From NCBI GenBank assembly GCA_012517635.1, contig JAAYUP010000066.1, positions 1 through 7,868 of the forward strand: 7,868 bases of DNA, written 5' to 3'. Below are positions 5,007 to 7,868 of the stretch, in pieces. A program made the translations under genes and the position numbers. The notes under the pieces were generated by a model. It searched no databases and was not told the DNA's origin. It saw only the letters and a list, made by a program, of their open reading frames with translations. Each line of letters opens with the position of its first letter. Within the stretch, counting starts at the first letter, position 1. The DNA is from Candidatus Atribacter alterifermentans. GTDB taxonomy: Bacteria > Atribacterota > Atribacteria > Atribacterales > Atribacteraceae.

Positions 5007-7868
5007 ATGCAATTCACTGTAAGAGAAACTACCTTAGATTGCAGTGAGAAAAACCCCGGTAAAGAGATGGAGGCTATGTTAGGAGAGTGGAATAATCTTT
5101 GCAAGACATTTACATCGGAAAAACTGGCCAACCTTTTGCGCCGTATAGCATCTGGTTTTAGACCAGGGTATGTTTCCCTTGACAATTTTATTGTAGGAAA
5201 TGACGCCTTTGACAAAGCGGCTCAAATAGGTGTGATTGAACTTCCAGATGCTCAAACCGTTATCGTGGGTGTTGTACGCGTTCAATGTGAACTTACTGCC
5301 CGTTCGAACAAACGGAAACAATATGACTTAGCTAAAAGTATTCTCAAGTCCGGGAATCACAATGCCGGTATCTTCGCTTTCTACGACAATGCCGGGCGTT
5401 TTCGACTCTCATTGATAACGGTCACTTACCATGGAACGCAACGGCAGTTTAGTACCTTCAGGCGTTATACTTTTTTCATCGATCCAGAACTCCCCAATAA
5501 GACTTTTTTACAGCAAATGAGGCGGTCTGATTTTTCAACGCTCGCTGTGATCTTGGAAACCTTTTCTCTTGAAGCAGTTTCAGATGAATTCTATAGAGAG
5601 TTCAAGCCCAGGTTTGATGCTATTGCCAGCGGCGTGCAAGGTACCGACGATGTGAACCTTAAACAAGATTTTGCCCTGCTTTTTGTCATCCGCATCATCT
5701 TCCTGGGATTTGTGCAAAAGAAAGAATGGCTTGGTTGCAATCCCAAATTCCTAGAAAACTTCTGGCAAGAATATTTGCAATCAGGTAGTAATGACACTTT
5801 CTATAAAGAATGGTTAGAACCTCTTTTCTTTGAAGCCCTCAGTTTCCCACCTGGGCATAAGGTGACATATGGCCATGCCCCCTTTTCTGAGAACACCCAA
5901 AAGGCACTCCAGATGGCACCTTACTTAAACGGTGAATTGTTTAAGCGCAAACAGGGCATAGACGACCTGGGACTTTGGATTCCCGATAACCTCATCGGTG
6001 ATTTTTTTGATTTTCTTTTCCAGTACAACTTCACCGTGGAAGAAAACGAGATATACGATGAGGAGCTGGAGTTAAACCCAGAATTTTTGGGTATCATCTT
6101 CGAACGAATTACCAATATGGACCAAGGAGCGGTTTATACGCCGCGGGTGGAAGTGGACTTGATGTGCCGTCTGGCCTTGGTTAAGTGGTTAGAGCAAACA
6201 ACCGAAATTGACAAAAAGGATTTGTACCACCTTTTCTTTCGTGAAGCCGGCACTGGCGAAGCCTATGACGAATACCAGAAACAGGGCGATTTCTCTCCCC
6301 ATGAAATCCGGACATTGATTGAACGGCTGGAGAGCGTTACTGTATGTGATCCGGCTGCCGGATCTGGAGCCTTTGAAGTGGGTATGTTGCAGGTTTTGGA
6401 GCAGGTATTGGAAAACCTGTATTCCCGCAACAGCAACGCCGAAGACCTGAAGGCCAAAGCCCTCACTCCCTTCGAACGCAAAAAGGCCATCATCGCACGT
6501 TCCCTCTACGGTTTGGAGGTAAAACGCTGGGCGGTATGGATCAACCACCTACGCCTGTGGCTAACTCTTTTTGTGGATATGCCCGATAACTCAAAATATT
6601 CGTTTGAGCCATTGCTACCCAACCTGGCCTTTAAAGTGCGTACTGGCGACTCACTGGTGCAGCATATCGGTAGCAAAATTTTCCCAGTGCAGGGGCACGC
6701 CCACCTGTCGCCTGATATCAAGCGTAAAATCACCCAGCTTAAACAAAAGAAACGGGATTTTTTCTTTAACAAAAGCAAAGATTATTGTCTCATCGAACAA
6801 GAGGAACTGACCGTTTTCCGGGATATTCTGAATGCGGAAATTTTAGAACGTCGAAATCAACTCCACAGCTTTAAAGGACTCAAGCCAAAGCAACTAAATT
6901 TTTTCAAAAAGCCGGAACAAACCGAACTGGATTTTTCAAAAGAAAATGAAGAATTGCGTGCCAGGTTAGAGGCGGAAATCGCTGATCTACAAGATCAAAA
7001 GCAAAGCCTGAAAGATAAGCGTCCTTTCATTTGGAGTATTGAATTTGCTGAGATCTTTTTCGACCGCGGCGGTTTCGACATTATCATCGGCAATCCGCCC
7101 TATGTGCGCCAGGAGGATATTAGCGACTCCAATGGTACACTGGAACCCGAGGCCTACAAAGATGCCTTATTTGAGATGCTTCGGTTGGACTTTCCCGATT
7201 ATTTTGCAAAATCGCGCTCGCAAGCCGACCTGTTTAAAGACGGACGCAAACCCAGCGGCCGTTCTGATCTCTATGCCTACTTCTATATTCGCTCTTTACG
7301 TTTACTCAATAACAATGGTGTGCACGTTTTCATTTGTTCCAATTCATGGCTGGATGTAGGCTATGGAGCCTGGCTGCAGGAATTTTTTTTACGGCAGGCA
7401 CCTCTCCACCTTATAATTGACAATCATGCCCGCCGCTCCTTTGCCCGAGCCGATATCAATACGATTATCACCGTAGTTAGTGCTCCAAAAAGAGTAAGCG
7501 AGGACCACATAGTGCGATTCGTGGCCTTCAAACAGCCCTTTGAAAATGTAGCTTTTTCCGACAACTTGTTGGCTATTGAACAGGCGACGACCACTCTGCA
7601 AAATGAACGTTTTCGCGTATTTCCAATTACTATTGGAGAATTGTTGCGGGAGGGTTCGGAAATAGATCAAAATCTATCCCAGATAGATAATTCCGAAGTA
7701 TTTATCAGGAATTTAAATCAACTCGGTAGATACTCGGGCGACAAGTGGGGTGGCAAATACCTGCGCGCACCGGACATTTTTTTTACTATCCTGGAAAAAG
7801 GCAAGGACAAGCTGGTACGCCTAGGAGATATTGCCGAAGTGCGCCGTGGTTTTACTACTGGGGCAAAC
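5007..7868 (+). CDS. Eco57I-like adenine DNA methyltransferase / type IIG-like restriction-modification protein (3' partial)
   Basis: An open frame of 954 codons runs off the right edge. The start is ATG 5007, the first start after an in-frame TGA at 4998; it lacks a clear Shine-Dalgarno, and later in-frame ATGs exist at 5067 and 5076. SAM-binding motif I is CDPAAGSGAFEVG at 447-459 and the catalytic motif IV is NPPYVRQED at 696-704, the N6-adenine type. YTPR (377-380) and YGLEVKRWAVW from 501 are also typical of this class. About 250 residues separate motifs I and IV, including a charged helical insert (about 568-685). SDLYAYFYIRSL follows motif IV, and the frame ends in DIAEVRRGFTTGAN, the usual beginning of the target-recognition region. 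The first 175 residues form a separate domain (KRKQYDLAK, AFYDNAGRFRLSLI, FRRYTFF) that I have seen in front of such methylases. I see no clear PD-(D/E)xK nuclease motif, so restriction activity is unproven. It is richer in G+C than its neighbours, suggesting separate origin. Confidence 0.88.
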   Translation, partial: MQFTVRETTLDCSEKNPGKEMEAMLGEWNNLCKTFTSEKLANLLRRIASGFRPGYVSLDNFIVGNDAFDKAAQIGVIELPDAQTVIVGVVRVQCELTARSNKRKQYDLAKSILKSGNHNAGIFAFYDNAGRFRLSLITVTYHGTQRQFSTFRRYTFFIDPELPNKTFLQQMRRSDFSTLAVILETFSLEAVSDEFYREFKPRFDAIASGVQGTDDVNLKQDFALLFVIRIIFLGFVQKKEWLGCNPKFLENFWQEYLQSGSNDTFYKEWLEPLFFEALSFPPGHKVTYGHAPFSENTQKALQMAPYLNGELFKRKQGIDDLGLWIPDNLIGDFFDFLFQYNFTVEENEIYDEELELNPEFLGIIFERITNMDQGAVYTPRVEVDLMCRLALVKWLEQTTEIDKKDLYHLFFREAGTGEAYDEYQKQGDFSPHEIRTLIERLESVTVCDPAAGSGAFEVGMLQVLEQVLENLYSRNSNAEDLKAKALTPFERKKAIIARSLYGLEVKRWAVWINHLRLWLTLFVDMPDNSKYSFEPLLPNLAFKVRTGDSLVQHIGSKIFPVQGHAHLSPDIKRKITQLKQKKRDFFFNKSKDYCLIEQEELTVFRDILNAEILERRNQLHSFKGLKPKQLNFFKKPEQTELDFSKENEELRARLEAEIADLQDQKQSLKDKRPFIWSIEFAEIFFDRGGFDIIIGNPPYVRQEDISDSNGTLEPEAYKDALFEMLRLDFPDYFAKSRSQADLFKDGRKPSGRSDLYAYFYIRSLRLLNNNGVHVFICSNSWLDVGYGAWLQEFFLRQAPLHLIIDNHARRSFARADINTIITVVSAPKRVSEDHIVRFVAFKQPFENVAFSDNLLAIEQATTTLQNERFRVFPITIGELLREGSEIDQNLSQIDNSEVFIRNLNQLGRYSGDKWGGKYLRAPDIFFTILEKGKDKLVRLGDIAEVRRGFTTGAN

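Noticed and set aside
5079..7670. Several short open frames on both strands inside the methyltransferase gene
   Set aside because: All overlap a continuous 954-codon frame with clear methyltransferase motifs; none has a recognisable domain.

Overview
The window comes from a bacterium that cannot be placed from sequence alone. Genes use ATG starts, and one start has a textbook Shine-Dalgarno site (GGAGGG). The left 5 kb is AT-rich (a sampled line inside the first gene is 30% G+C). The third gene is clearly richer (a sampled line is 47% G+C), so the region looks like a mosaic. The gene content reads as a defence island: all three substantial genes lie on the + strand and belong to families found in anti-phage or restriction settings.

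Layout. 1-98 may hold the last codons of an unidentified gene. 99-545 is intergenic. It contains a roughly 150-nt element (140-287) that reads best as a structured RNA on the minus strand, followed by an AT-rich leader with a small two-step hairpin. 546-3257 encodes a 903-residue PHP-domain plus SMC/Rad50-like ATPase (TrlF-type). It overlaps by 4 bases a 383-residue protein at 3254-4405 that joins an AlbA_2 (Schlafen-type) domain to a GHKL-type ATP-binding domain. 4406-5006 is intergenic. It holds weak hairpins, a second diverged copy of the structured element (4780-4929), and a good sigma-70-like promoter (4953-4981). 5007 to the window end is an uninterrupted reading frame for a large Eco57I-like adenine DNA methyltransferase or type IIG-like restriction-modification protein, cut off by the window edge after 954 codons.

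How it may work. The first two genes are translationally coupled and so probably make one two-component system. The SMC-like ATPase could sense or move on nucleic acid and control the PHP hydrolase, with the AlbA_2/GHKL protein as a nucleic-acid-binding or regulatory partner. No function is proven by the sequence. The methyltransferase has its own promoter and different base composition, so it is probably a separate system next door.

The most unusual signal is the pair of non-coding elements bracketing the two-gene module. They are diverged, but share the same order of conserved blocks, a closing helix next to a run of eight Ts, and a hairpin with a GAAA loop on the minus strand. This suggests either a small RNA family tied to these defence cassettes or a recombination boundary. 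I do not recognise it as a known riboswitch or RNA class.
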